64,000 bases of DNA from Gynuella sp. (GTDB lineage Bacteria > Pseudomonadota > Gammaproteobacteria > Pseudomonadales > Natronospirillaceae): contig JANQHX010000045.1 of assembly GCA_028282465.1 (NCBI GenBank), positions 23,013-87,012 on the forward strand, written 5' to 3'. The translations under genes were made by a program, and so were the position numbers. Under the pieces are notes generated by a model that was given only the letters and a program-made list of their open reading frames with translations, was not told the DNA's origin and ran no database searches. Shown here in pieces: positions 46,164 to 55,076 of this stretch (position 1 is the stretch's first letter; every line of letters starts with the position of its first letter).

Positions 46164-46480
46164 AGCGAAGCTTCCTGTGATGCCAAATTCTTTTTGAAAC
46201 TAAAGTCCTCGTTCATCCCTAGAAGCATCAATACATCGATGACAGGTTTGCTAAGACGTTTAATTACACAGGTTTTTTCTGTGGCATTAGCGAAGTTTAT
46301 AATGAACATCATCAACTGAAACCCAGCAGAATCGAATTCAGTTACCTGTTCTAGAGTCACTTTCAGTTCTTGTGTTTTTTCAGCGTATTCCATAAATGAA
46401 TCTTTCAATTCAGCCACTGAGTAAATGGTCAGGTCTTCTGCCATATTGAAAACCATTTCTGCGCTGGACTCTGTATTCAT
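46160..46480 (-). CDS. STAS-domain protein inside the chemotaxis operon
   Basis: A 106-residue single STAS domain with LTIYSVAELKDSFMEYAEK, VTLEQVTEFDSAGFQLMMFIINFA (the serine of DSAG is the expected phosphorylation site) and a C-terminal helix VIDVLMLLGMNEDFSF. It lies between cheY and cheA and overlaps cheA by four bases, so it is a fixed part of the system. The role is not proven; it may be phosphorylated or act as a scaffold. It is related in fold to the STAS protein at 36184-36705. Confidence 0.88.
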   Translation of the reverse strand: MNTESSAEMVFNMAEDLTIYSVAELKDSFMEYAEKTQELKVTLEQVTEFDSAGFQLMMFIINFANATEKTCVIKRLSKPVIDVLMLLGMNEDFSFKKNLASQEASL

Positions 46481-46507
46481 AACCTCTCTCCTAAGGCAGT
46501 ACTAATC

Positions 46508-46876
46508 CTAAGGCAGCACTAATTTCTCTACTGCATCTAAAAGCTTCGGTGGCTGGAAAGGTTTCACTAACCATGCCTTAGCTCCGGCATCACGACCTTC
46601 ATTAACTTTGTCTCTGCCTGCTTCTGTGGTGAGCATAATGACAGGAGTAAATTTGTACTTCGGATTTAACTTCACCTGTTTCAAGAAGGTTATTCCATCC
46701 ATATTAGGCATATTTACATCGCTAATTATCAAATGAATTTTTTCACCGCTCATCTTACTCAGAGCATCTTTTCCATCGCCTGCTTCAATGACTTCATAAC
46801 CTGCTCCCCTTAAGGCAATTCCTACCACTTGCCTGATAGAACTGGAGTCATCTACTACTAGAATTCGTTTGGCCAT
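46508..46876 (-). CDS. cheY: Chemotaxis response regulator CheY
   Basis: A 122-residue receiver domain: RILVVDDSSSIRQVVGIALRGAGYEVIEAGDGKDAL, phospho-acceptor Asp53 in IISDVNMPNMDGITFL, the switch threonine in VIMLTTEAG and the lysine in AWLVKPFQPP. First gene of the nine-gene operon. The target may be the flagellar motor or another effector, which the sequence does not show. Confidence 0.94.
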   Translation of the reverse strand: MAKRILVVDDSSSIRQVVGIALRGAGYEVIEAGDGKDALSKMSGEKIHLIISDVNMPNMDGITFLKQVKLNPKYKFTPVIMLTTEAGRDKVNEGRDAGAKAWLVKPFQPPKLLDAVEKLVLP

Positions 46877-47149
46877 TTTTAAAAGCTACTCCCAATATGG
46901 TTAACTCAGATGAGCGCTAGGAAACTGATGCATTACTTTTTACTAATGCGTTACGTTTAATAGCAGTACTAACTATTTCATCATGTACACAAAGCGCAGT
47001 TAAAATTAGTGTAGGTGGAAAATTCAGAATGGGTGTGGTCAATATCAGCAAAAGCTGGGAATTCTGGTCGTGGTATTCAATTAAAATAGAAGCTTAAAGA
47101 GTTGCTAATTAATGGTTTCTTGCAAAAATAGTTTTTCTTAAGGAGGTAT

Positions 47150-47230
47150 ATGAGTTTACAAACAAGTTTTAACTCAACTATTAACTCAACCGGAAGCAGT
47201 ATTATTATTCTTTCATTAAGTAGTATCTGA
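47150..47230 (+). CDS. Possible 26-residue small ORF with strong ribosome-binding site
   Basis: ATG 47150 follows AAGGAGGT with a short spacer and reads MSLQTSFNSTINSTGSSIII followed by six residues to TGA 47228. It is rich in serine, threonine and isoleucine. The start resembles the first strand of STAS-type proteins, so it may be a truncated remnant or a true small protein. It points away from the chemotaxis operon. Confidence 0.25.
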   Translation: MSLQTSFNSTINSTGSSIIILSLSSI

Positions 47231-47450
47231 CTTTTATCACAGGGCATCTATTTCGAATAGATACATATTGTGCCAAATTCTATTTGAATAACTAAAATAT
47301 TTTTTTACAACCGCATGCAACTGGTCGAGATTAGATTGGGCGCAATATATATCCAAGAGATATTAAACACAGGAAAAAAATAATGTGATATTTAATTAGA
47401 TAATCATTAAATATCTGTTAACAACAAAGATTTAAATAATACAAAAAAGA

Positions 47451-47476
47451 AAAAACCGTGATAACTCACGGTTTTT
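47451..47476 (-). terminator. Rho-independent terminator of the 5'-nucleotidase gene
   Basis: Perfect 11-bp stem AAAAACCGTGA / TCACGGTTTTT with loop TAAC, 42 bp after the nucleotidase stop; T-run on the minus strand. Confidence 0.9.
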
Positions 47477-47517
47477 CATAGATTGAAGCATTCTAAATAG
47501 CGTTTTTTTAAAGCTAA

Positions 47518-49374
47518 TTATTTGTAGCTCTTTGTCGAATATTCTTCGATAGGCAGCTTAGAAATGGTGTTCTCAGCTTTAACATAGTCCACGAAGGCCT
47601 GAGCATAATCTAAGAACGTGTCTTCAAGACGGCCTGGTTCAGCACCTACAACTCCTAGGTTTTCATAACCATCTCGTCCACCAGCGATAAAGCTATTCGT
47701 TACGACTGTGTAGGTAGCAGCAAGATCAATTGGGTGCCACTCTGTATCACCACGGAACTTAGCTTCAATGTTAGTGAAACGTGAACCTTTCGCCTGTGAG
47801 GTGTCTACGTCGTACCTAAGGTTTGCAGCGTAAGGATATGCACCGGTAGAGCCTTCAGGATTCAGGGCATAGTCAAGAGCGTCTTCGAGAGTTGCTACAA
47901 TTTCAGCACCGGTCATATCTAAATTAACCAAAGTGTTGGCAAAAGGTAGAATGGTGTAAGCAATTTCTACTGTGATATCACCAGCAGCCACATCATCACG
48001 AACGCCACCGCCGTTTTGCAAAGCGATGTCTGCGCTTAACGATTGATTTAAAAACGCCTTGGCAACGATGTTGGTAATGTCTGAACCATTCATTGCTGTT
48101 TCTGACACATCACAGATATTGCTTCGACCCTGTCCTGGTATGCGCTCAAAACATAGGTCTTCAGTTGCGGTACCAATGACTTGCTTAGCAAGAACCTTAC
48201 GTTCTTCATCATATGTAGTTAACGCCGCTGCTGCGTCGGCGTCTGGAGCAACAATGCTAAGTAGAGGGTTGGCTTCAATGGTTGCTACCGCAGTCGCATA
48301 CTCTTCACCGGTAATTTCAATTTCGTCATCGGCCATTTCGTCGTAGCGCTCAAGTTTGTCACCCAGCAATAAATGAGGTGTACCACCACAGCTCTTCACT
48401 GTTCCATCTGGGTTGAAGACTACGTCGAGTTCACCGACTATCGTGGCATTTTCCCAAGCTTGAACGATACAAACTTTATTGCCGTCTTTATCGGTAACTT
48501 CAGTAGGGTATTCACCGACTGGGTTCAAACCCAAAGCTTCAAAACCAGAACCTAATAAGCTGTGAGAATCACCACCTACAATCACGTCCACGCCAGAAAG
48601 AGCTGCCGCTAACGTTTTATCATTTTCATACTGGTAGTGAGTCAACAAGATAACTTTGTTCACGCCATCTGCGGTTAACTCATCAATGTATTGCTGAGCG
48701 GTAGTAGTTTCATCCAGGAATTGAGTGGTTTCTAATGGGCTTGAAGAATTAACGGTTTTATTGGCGATATCAATGCCAATCACACCCACAGATTCTTCAC
48801 CATACTCTTTAACTAGGTATGGCTTAATGTAATCGTCTACAGCTGTAGGTGCTAACGGAGTACCCACTTGAGGAACGACATTGGCGGCCAGTGCTGGAGT
48901 GTTACATTCACCATCGGCTAAGAAATCTAGAAATACTTTTAAACCTTCGTCACTCGAATCAAACTCGTGATTACCCAATGCAAAGGCATCAAAACACACT
49001 TGATTCATCATATCAGCGTCAGCTTCGCCTTCGAACAAGGTATAAAAAATAGTACCAGTGATGGCATCACCTGCATGAAGCTTGATTATGTTGCCATCAA
49101 AAGCTGTTTCAATTTCATCAAACTTAGCCACAACTCTTGGGAAACCACCAATGGTTACATCAGTCTCGATTTCATCGATTTCCAAAGAACCACCATCTTC
49201 AGCTAAGTGGGAGTGGTGATCGTTAATGTGCAACACTTTCAGCACAAAATCTTCCGCTGGTGGTGAAGTATTGTCATCATTATTATCGTCATCGCTATCA
49301 TTAAAACAGCCGGTTAAAACCACGGAAGACAGTGTTGCTGTCGCCAAAAGCTTCATCCATAAAGAAAGGTTCAT
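47518..49374 (-). CDS. Lipoprotein 5'-nucleotidase (UshA/NadN-like)
   Basis: A 618-residue lipid-anchored phosphoesterase, likely hydrolysing extracellular nucleotides. It has a lipobox LTGC after the signal (MKLLATATLSSVVLTGC), an aspartate-rich linker, and the dinuclear metal domain with HINDHHSH, HAGDAITG, LGNHEFD and LLTHYQYEND. The C-terminal substrate domain shows DIALQNGGGVRDDVAAGDI and NTLVNLDMTGAEIVATLEDAL. I chose the ATG at 49374, with GGAG upstream; 33 extra upstream codons would precede the signal peptide and are unlikely. Monocistronic. Confidence 0.93.
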   Translation of the reverse strand: MNLSLWMKLLATATLSSVVLTGCFNDSDDDNNDDNTSPPAEDFVLKVLHINDHHSHLAEDGGSLEIDEIETDVTIGGFPRVVAKFDEIETAFDGNIIKLHAGDAITGTIFYTLFEGEADADMMNQVCFDAFALGNHEFDSSDEGLKVFLDFLADGECNTPALAANVVPQVGTPLAPTAVDDYIKPYLVKEYGEESVGVIGIDIANKTVNSSSPLETTQFLDETTTAQQYIDELTADGVNKVILLTHYQYENDKTLAAALSGVDVIVGGDSHSLLGSGFEALGLNPVGEYPTEVTDKDGNKVCIVQAWENATIVGELDVVFNPDGTVKSCGGTPHLLLGDKLERYDEMADDEIEITGEEYATAVATIEANPLLSIVAPDADAAAALTTYDEERKVLAKQVIGTATEDLCFERIPGQGRSNICDVSETAMNGSDITNIVAKAFLNQSLSADIALQNGGGVRDDVAAGDITVEIAYTILPFANTLVNLDMTGAEIVATLEDALDYALNPEGSTGAYPYAANLRYDVDTSQAKGSRFTNIEAKFRGDTEWHPIDLAATYTVVTNSFIAGGRDGYENLGVVGAEPGRLEDTFLDYAQAFVDYVKAENTISKLPIEEYSTKSYK

Positions 49375-49661
49375 CTTACTCTCCGTCAATATTATAAAAG
49401 CCCAAATTTTTAAGGCAGACTTGATGTAGTTGCAATCTGTGGTGTCGTTCGAAAGCGTTTTGTCAATAAACAAAAGCAGTAGCCACTAGGCATTAACACA
49501 CCATTTGCAAGCTAAATTCGAAAATCCAACTCATATTATTGACTGAAGGTTTCAAAAATATTTCTTTATGATTTAAATAGCAAAAATACAAACTTTGAGA
49601 GGCAACTCTATAAGAACAGATGCTATAGCCGAAGCCGACACTGAAAAGGTTATGGCAGGTG

Positions 49662-50102
49662 TTATCTATTTTGGTCTAAAAAACTTCTTAGAGATTCCAG
49701 AAAAGGAATCGCACTTTTGAACTCTTCGGCGGAGAAATGATTGAGTAACAACTCAAATTCCTCACTCAATGACATTACCGCTTGGTTCCTGACAGTTATG
49801 CCAGATTCTGTTAAATAAACTCGTTTGCTTCGGCCGTCAGTTTTATCGGGTTCAATTTTGATTAACCCTTTTTCAAGCAAGCGATTGAGATTATTTGTCA
49901 TAGCTCCTTTGGTAACCTGAAACGACTGAGTTAATTGCGAATGTGTGACGCCATCACCGGTACGCATTAAATGATTTAACACTCCAAACTGACTGGATTT
50001 AATTGCCATAGGCAACTTTGCTTCCAACTTGGCGGTTGCCAACTGATCAATAATTCCAATTTCAGTAAAAAACTGAAACAGCATTGGAGTGTTTTCTGAC
50101 AT
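49662..50102 (-). CDS. MarR-family transcriptional regulator
   Basis: A 146-residue winged-helix regulator. The pattern is SSQFGVLNHLMRTGDGVTHSQLTQSFQVTKGAMTNNLNRLLEKGLIKIEPDKTDGRSKRVYLTESG, with the conserved D-x-R wing. The start codon directly follows the TAA of the nitroreductase-like gene, so the two are coupled. It probably controls this operon through the twin operators at 51284-51351. Confidence 0.93.
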   Translation of the reverse strand: MSENTPMLFQFFTEIGIIDQLATAKLEAKLPMAIKSSQFGVLNHLMRTGDGVTHSQLTQSFQVTKGAMTNNLNRLLEKGLIKIEPDKTDGRSKRVYLTESGITVRNQAVMSLSEEFELLLNHFSAEEFKSAIPFLESLRSFLDQNR

Positions 50103-51272
50103 TTACGAATTCCTAATTCTTGAATCTAGGGGCCACCTTGGGCTTGGTTGACTCGCTTCGCCGTAACCGATGCGAGCTAACATTTGCACCCGTTGATTAC
50201 CGGTTGCATTGAGCTCTTTATGTACTTGTTTATAGAGCTCTGCCATTTCAGAATATTCCTGCAATGACTGGCTCACCGGATGGACTAACAATCCGAGCTC
50301 TGCGGCTTTCATGTTCATTCTGACATATTGCTGGCCAGCATTTAATTGGTCACGCCTTGTGTTTGCAGAAGTTGTCACCCACACATATGACGGTGTGGCC
50401 TGCATTTGATCAACCTGCATCTGCAAACCTTGCTTGAAGGCTGTGGAATTTCTATCCATCATTTTTTCGCGACTCATCATGCCAAAAAGTTTCAACATCC
50501 CCATCATGGTGCCGCCTAAGGAGATACCATCTGGGTTCGCCGCTACTTCACTATTACCTATGCGAGTCAGGTGAACACTCTCATACCAAGCAGAGTCGGT
50601 ATTGAGCTCTACCGTGATTGCATCCGTGGTTATTTTCCTTAGTGCTTTGACCCGGCTCGGCTGATTGGTGAATTGCACATCACCCAAACCTGATACCAAA
50701 TCTTGAAGGGTTTCTGTTTTGACCCCTTTTTCGGTATCGAATGGGATTCGAGAAGAGCGTCTAGCAAGTATCTGTTTGAACAGAGGATCGGATGACACAT
50801 TGGACTTAATAAAGCGGAATTTGGCCACTAGACGATTATCGACCTTGGCTTCCGAGGTACCCTGCGGAAACCATTCGGCATCTACTTTATAGCCATCCTC
50901 CATCGCAGCCATAGTTAGGAGCTCTGAAAAACAACCGAGTCCAATAAGAATCTGGCGATCAAAAGGATCAGTGTCGGGAAGTTTTCGAGATTGATCACAG
51001 TACAAATCAATAGTGAGATTTTGTGAGTTCAAATCTACCAACCAAGGCTGACGGTTATGAGGATTCGGGGCCAAAATAGCATAGGATAAGGCTCTTCTAA
51101 GTGGGTCAGAATAACCAGAACCCGCGACATGCCAGGGCTGGTCTGGCGCTGAGTTTGAACCCTCATTGCCAGCACAACCCACTAAAGGTTGTGCAGCGAG
51201 CACCACGCCCCCCGCTCCCATGATCTGTATAAATTTTCTACGATTGATTGAATCTAAGCGACTGGTTTCCAT
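50103..51272 (-). CDS. Tat-exported nitroreductase-like (Acg-type) protein
   Basis: A 389-residue flavin-fold protein with a twin-arginine signal (INRRKFIQIMGAGGVVLAAQPLVGC), possibly a lipoprotein since a cysteine ends the signal. The body has LAPNPHNRQPWLVD, an FMN-site motif of the nitroreductase group, ILARRSSRIPFD, and GLLVHPVSQSLQEY near the C-terminus, as in Acg-type proteins. The ATG at 51272 has GGAGG upstream. The substrate is unknown; MarR control suggests a response to aromatic or oxidative compounds (inference). Confidence 0.82.
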   Translation of the reverse strand: METSRLDSINRRKFIQIMGAGGVVLAAQPLVGCAGNEGSNSAPDQPWHVAGSGYSDPLRRALSYAILAPNPHNRQPWLVDLNSQNLTIDLYCDQSRKLPDTDPFDRQILIGLGCFSELLTMAAMEDGYKVDAEWFPQGTSEAKVDNRLVAKFRFIKSNVSSDPLFKQILARRSSRIPFDTEKGVKTETLQDLVSGLGDVQFTNQPSRVKALRKITTDAITVELNTDSAWYESVHLTRIGNSEVAANPDGISLGGTMMGMLKLFGMMSREKMMDRNSTAFKQGLQMQVDQMQATPSYVWVTTSANTRRDQLNAGQQYVRMNMKAAELGLLVHPVSQSLQEYSEMAELYKQVHKELNATGNQRVQMLARIGYGEASQPSPRWPLDSRIRNS

Positions 51273-51283
51273 TATTTCCTCCA

Positions 51284-51351
51284 TTTAGTTTAACGCTAAA
51301 CTTTATGAATAGAATAACGCAATTTATATTTAGTTCAATATTAAACTTTAT
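51284..51351. promoter_or_regulatory. Twin MarR operator candidates
   Basis: Two 23-bp copies starting TTTAGTT and ending TAAACTTTAT (51284-51306 and 51329-51351), 19 of 23 identical, 45 bp apart. The core AGTTTA-ACGC-TAAACT of the proximal copy is a perfect palindrome. The proximal copy lies next to the ribosome-binding site of the nitroreductase-like gene, so binding should block the operon. Confidence 0.7.
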
Positions 51352-51497
51352 TCAAATTTTTATAGTGGTTATTCAGATTTTGATAGGTGGCTGTGATGAA
51401 GCCTTCGCTTAGATCACTGGAGATAAGGGTTGGGAGTTGACTATGAAGGGAAGAGAAGCGGTTAAGTTTATATAAGGTTTTGAATAGATCTAAAGAT

Positions 51498-51537
51498 AGT
51501 CATAGACATCGAAGCATCAGCTCTGGTGTCTATGACT
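51498..51537 (-). terminator. Hairpin after the spondin lipoprotein gene
   Basis: Perfect 11-bp arms AGTCATAGACA / TGTCTATGACT with an 18-base loop, 13 bp beyond the stop. The T-tract is weak. Confidence 0.5.
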
Positions 51538-51550
51538 CAATACCAAGAGT

Positions 51551-52285
51551 TTATTCCGTACGAGTCACAAACACTCGTACCACAGGATTATCCCAGCGAT
51601 GAGTTTCATTCAACACCGAACTTTCTAACCCATCATCGACAGTAATCACACCACCATGCATGGTCACTTGATCTGCAATGTCATCTCTAGCTGCATCAAA
51701 TCCTACGCCACTGTCTGCCGGTCCCGGAATAGTGTTTGATGCTTCCGAGTTGGCTTCAGTACCTGAATCATAAGTTAAGCCATTCAATGCCATGGTTTCA
51801 CCAGGAGCGAGTTCACTCAGTGAACCACTGACCAAAGTAAAGGCATCATTAGTATTCACCAGCATTGAGGTAACAGACACGACTGCTGTTTGAGCCTCTT
51901 GCTCTGTCAACTCGAAGGTTAATGTGTCTTCACCTGAAGGGGCAACTGGGCCAGTGCCTGAAACAGTGGCAAATGCACCATTGGTTATTGCTTCTTCAAT
52001 TAGCTGACTGTTGTCTCCACCTTCTGCCATCAATTCAAGGCCACTACTGGCAGGTTCGCCAATAGTAAAGGCAGAGTAGCTCTGAGCATGGGCAATTACG
52101 GCCAGGGGAGAAAGTGGCTGACCAGTCGTTAGATTGACTGTGGTCACTTCATAGCTATATGTAATAGGTTCCGGAGAAGAGTCTGAGTCATTGTCACTGT
52201 CGTTGTCTTCCAAACAACCGGTTAGCAATAATACCGAACTTAGGCCAGTCACTAGAGCAGCGTTTTTTAAACTGATTGGTTTCAT
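51551..52285 (-). CDS. Spondin-domain lipoprotein
   Basis: A 244-residue surface lipoprotein: lipobox LLTGC after the signal (LVTGLSSVLLLTGC), an acidic spacer (EDNDSDNDSDSS), then a spondin_N-type domain with YEVTTVNLTTGQPLSPLAVIAHA, SGLELMAEGGD, VVSVTSMLVNTNDAFTLVSG and a C-terminal strand WDNPVVRVFVTR. The domain is known for adhesion or calcium-linked roles in eukaryotes; the bacterial role is unclear. It follows a paralogue by 16 bp, so the pair is an operon. Confidence 0.82.
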   Translation of the reverse strand: MKPISLKNAALVTGLSSVLLLTGCLEDNDSDNDSDSSPEPITYSYEVTTVNLTTGQPLSPLAVIAHAQSYSAFTIGEPASSGLELMAEGGDNSQLIEEAITNGAFATVSGTGPVAPSGEDTLTFELTEQEAQTAVVSVTSMLVNTNDAFTLVSGSLSELAPGETMALNGLTYDSGTEANSEASNTIPGPADSGVGFDAARDDIADQVTMHGGVITVDDGLESSVLNETHRWDNPVVRVFVTRTE

Positions 52286-52300
52286 AACAAGCTCCTTCCA

Positions 52301-53029
52301 TTACTCACTGACTAGTTCAACGGTGACCCTAGCAACAGGATTTAACCAGCGGTGCACTGTAGCGTCGATATCACTAACGCCTTCGGTGGCAGAGAAGTCG
52401 CCAAGTACATTACGATGAATATGCACAGACCCTTCAACACTCGCATTAATACCCGTGCCGTTCATTCCTGAGGCTTCACCTACTGGACCCGGAGCTGGAA
52501 ATCCTGGTTCACCAGGGGCGCCACTGCCTCTTACTTCGTCATTAGCTTCAGTACCGGCGTCATAGGCATTTACGTCGTATGTCATGGTTTGGCCCACTTG
52601 GGTAGGCAAGTAGGCACTGTTTAAGCCAATAAAGCCGTCATTCGTAGGAAGCATCATGGCGACGACTGATAACTGAGTATTGCCTGGGCTGCCATCTGTG
52701 TTCAGCGTTGTAGTGGTGTAGGCGCCTGGAGCCAATAAACCTTGAGCTGGGTTTTCAACAGAAGTTGCACTTACTGCCTGTAGATCCGCAACCAGACCCG
52801 AAATATCACCGCCTTCCGCCATGGCTTGCAGACTAGTACTGGCCGTTTCACCAGCAGCAAATAGACTGGCAGAGTCGGGATGAGCAGTCACTAGGATTGG
52901 GGTGAAGTAAATACCTCTAGTCAGGTTGGTAATAGTGATGCTGTATTCAGCAGCTTGAGTGTTGATGGAAACAGCAGAAGTTGCCACTGCGGCTGCAAGC
53001 GTGATGGTTTTTATGAAAGATGTTTTCAT
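52301..53029 (-). CDS. Spondin-domain secreted protein
   Basis: A 242-residue exported protein with a cleavable signal (KTITLAAAVATSAVSINTQA) instead of a lipobox. The same spondin layout as its neighbour is visible: YSITITNLTRGIYFTPILVTAHP, TSLQAMAEGGD, LSVVAMMLPTNDGFIGLNS, YDAGTEANDEVRG and HRWLNPVARVTVEL. A proline/glycine insert (GAPGEPGFPAPGP) sits late in the domain. GAGG precedes the ATG at 53029. Tandem paralogue of 51551-52285. Confidence 0.83.
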   Translation of the reverse strand: MKTSFIKTITLAAAVATSAVSINTQAAEYSITITNLTRGIYFTPILVTAHPDSASLFAAGETASTSLQAMAEGGDISGLVADLQAVSATSVENPAQGLLAPGAYTTTTLNTDGSPGNTQLSVVAMMLPTNDGFIGLNSAYLPTQVGQTMTYDVNAYDAGTEANDEVRGSGAPGEPGFPAPGPVGEASGMNGTGINASVEGSVHIHRNVLGDFSATEGVSDIDATVHRWLNPVARVTVELVSE

Positions 53030-53271
53030 TTTAGCCTCGTTGGGTTGATTGAACGATGCTAAATACGACAAGGGCTGGGAGATTTAAGTTGTCACAGAAA
53101 TCTCACGATTCCATCAAATGATTCTAATGTTAAATTTGCAGGCGCAGGAATAGTTATTGGGCCGCCTGTGGCTGATGGCTTTCGCGTTATCATAAAACCA
53201 ACAATTAATCAGTGCAGTTTCTTAAAAAATCTGTACACTCCGCGCCCCATTTATTTAATCTCTGGAATGCC

Positions 53272-54105
53272 ATGATTCAACTCGGCCAAGTCAATCGCTT
53301 AGAAGTTATCAAAATTAAAGAGTTCGGCGTCTTTTTGGATGGCGGAGAACGCTATGGAGATATTCTTCTGCCGAATCGTCTGAAAAAGAAAGACTTGGCT
53401 GTGGGAGATAAAGTGGATGCATTTATCTACATGGACTCGGAAGACGAAGTCATCGCCACCATGGAGCGACCCTATGCCACGGTAAATCAGTGCGCTTCAT
53501 TGAAGGTGGTAGATATTAATCGTATTGGCGCTTTTTTACAGTGGGGTTTATCGAAAGATTTATTAGTGCCCTACAACCAACAGCGTCGGCCCATGGGCGT
53601 GGGCGAATACCATATGGTTTACATCTATATTGACCAACAGACTGGCAAAATCGTGGGTAGTAGTAAACTGCATAACTTCCTGGAAGAAGCTAATGTGGAT
53701 TTCACGGTTAATCAAAAAGTTAGTATTCAGATTTGTGAACAGACCAACTTAGGTTACAAGGCAGTGATTGAAAACAGCCACCTAGGGGTTATTCACAAAT
53801 TAGATGTATTACAGCCCCTTCGAATTGGTCAGCGGATGCATGGCTACATCAAAACTATTCGCCCAGATGGCAAACTGGATTTGCAACTTCAGTTACAGGG
53901 TCAGGAAGTACGAGACGACCTAGGTCAGCAAATTTTAAACTATCTGCATGCTAACGGCGGGGTTTCTGATATTACCGATAAAAGTTCGCCAGAAGAAATC
54001 TATCAGGAGTTTCAAGTCAGCAAAGGAAATTATAAAAAAGCACTTGGAGGGCTTTATAAAAAACGATTAATTGAAATTTCTTCAAAAGAAATTAAATTAC
54101 TTTAA
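53272..54105 (+). CDS. CvfB-like S1 RNA-binding protein
   Basis: A 277-residue protein with S1-type OB folds and a C-terminal winged helix. Visible segments are GQVNRLEVIKIKEFGVFLDGGERYGDILLPNR, LKVVDINRIGAFLQWGLSKDLLVPYNQQ, GYKAVIENSHLGVIHKLDVLQPLRIGQRMHGYIKTIRPDGKLDLQLQ, and the helix-rich tail SPEEIYQEFQVSKGNYKKALGGLYKKRLI. This matches YitL/CvfB proteins, which bind RNA. The ATG at 53272 fits the family; 20 upstream codons are open. TACACT with a GC-rich discriminator lies about 35 bp upstream. Confidence 0.9.
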   Translation: MIQLGQVNRLEVIKIKEFGVFLDGGERYGDILLPNRLKKKDLAVGDKVDAFIYMDSEDEVIATMERPYATVNQCASLKVVDINRIGAFLQWGLSKDLLVPYNQQRRPMGVGEYHMVYIYIDQQTGKIVGSSKLHNFLEEANVDFTVNQKVSIQICEQTNLGYKAVIENSHLGVIHKLDVLQPLRIGQRMHGYIKTIRPDGKLDLQLQLQGQEVRDDLGQQILNYLHANGGVSDITDKSSPEEIYQEFQVSKGNYKKALGGLYKKRLIEISSKEIKLL

Positions 54106-54116
54106 GGAGTCTATGA

Positions 54117-55067
54117 TTAAGCCTTCTTGCTTTGAAAAAACAAAAATACATTTGCGACCAAACCTGACAATATTGCAGACCCCATTGTAATTATTCGGCA
54201 CAAAAGTGTTAGAACAATGGCGTGGTCTGAGTCGATGCCATGCCACAAAAGCAAACCCGTCAAAGAAGCTTCAGTCACACCAATGCCACCCGGCACCAAA
54301 GACAATGCGCCGGCTATTAATGCTAAACAATAAATACCAATAGCTTCAAATACAGTTAAATCAAAACCAAATAGTTGAGCCAAAAAATAAAGTACCAATG
54401 ATTGTGAGGCCCAAGCAATGGCGCCTAGAAAAATAGATTTAACCTGAATCCCAAGAGAAAAGTTTTTTATAAAATGCAAAGCCAGGTACTCGGGCTTTAG
54501 ACCCCAGTGTTCAAATTTTTTTATCACCTTTCTTCTGGCAATGAAATTAATCATCCAAGGGCTAGTCATATAACCCAAAAGCAACAATGGCATGAGTATT
54601 AACCAATGGACATGGACTATTTGAGCAACAATACCAATAGCCAGCGCGGCCACTACAAACAGATCACACAATCTTTCATTAATAAATACAACCAAGCTTT
54701 GCTGAAACCTAATGCCATAGGGAAGTAGATAAAAACCTTTTATCAGATCGCCAACTTTTCCCGGTGTAGTGGTCAATGCCATAGATCCAAAGAATACCAA
54801 TAGAGATTTTACTTTTGGAACACGTTTAATACGCTCATGAAACAGCATTCGCCAACGGAAAAACCGAATAAATACACTGCCCAAAGATAATAAGGTTAAG
54901 CCCAATAGCCAACTGATTGGCAAAGACAGTAAATCGACCTCGGCCCAATCCACAAACAAGCCGAATGCGATGTAGACACAGATTAAAAATGAGAAGCCGG
55001 CAATGAGTTTTAGAGTTAAATTATTACTGACTGATGAAAGCCGTTTACTGGCCTGTTCTCTTAACAT
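54117..55067 (-). CDS. Lysylphosphatidylglycerol-synthase-type transmembrane protein (flippase-like)
   Basis: A 316-residue inner-membrane protein with about eight helices, like the transmembrane domain of MprF and AglD-related proteins. The pattern includes FFRWRMLFHE, MALTTTPGKVGDLIKGFYL, NERLCDLFVV, and LSLVPGGIGVTEASLTGLLL, the conserved loop of this family. It is downstream of the UbiA-type and PAP2-type genes in one transcript, so it may flip the polyprenyl-linked sugar (inference). Confidence 0.85.
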   Translation of the reverse strand: MLREQASKRLSSVSNNLTLKLIAGFSFLICVYIAFGLFVDWAEVDLLSLPISWLLGLTLLSLGSVFIRFFRWRMLFHERIKRVPKVKSLLVFFGSMALTTTPGKVGDLIKGFYLLPYGIRFQQSLVVFINERLCDLFVVAALAIGIVAQIVHVHWLILMPLLLLGYMTSPWMINFIARRKVIKKFEHWGLKPEYLALHFIKNFSLGIQVKSIFLGAIAWASQSLVLYFLAQLFGFDLTVFEAIGIYCLALIAGALSLVPGGIGVTEASLTGLLLWHGIDSDHAIVLTLLCRIITMGSAILSGLVANVFLFFQSKKA

Positions 55068-55076
55068 GGAATTAAC

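Larger units (their letters stand above)
46877..47517. other. 0.64-kb gap upstream of the chemotaxis operon
   Basis: Contains the promoter region of the cheY operon, a 26-codon ORF with a perfect AAGGAGGT site (47150-47230), and the terminator of the 5'-nucleotidase gene. I could not define a promoter with confidence. Confidence 0.5.
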
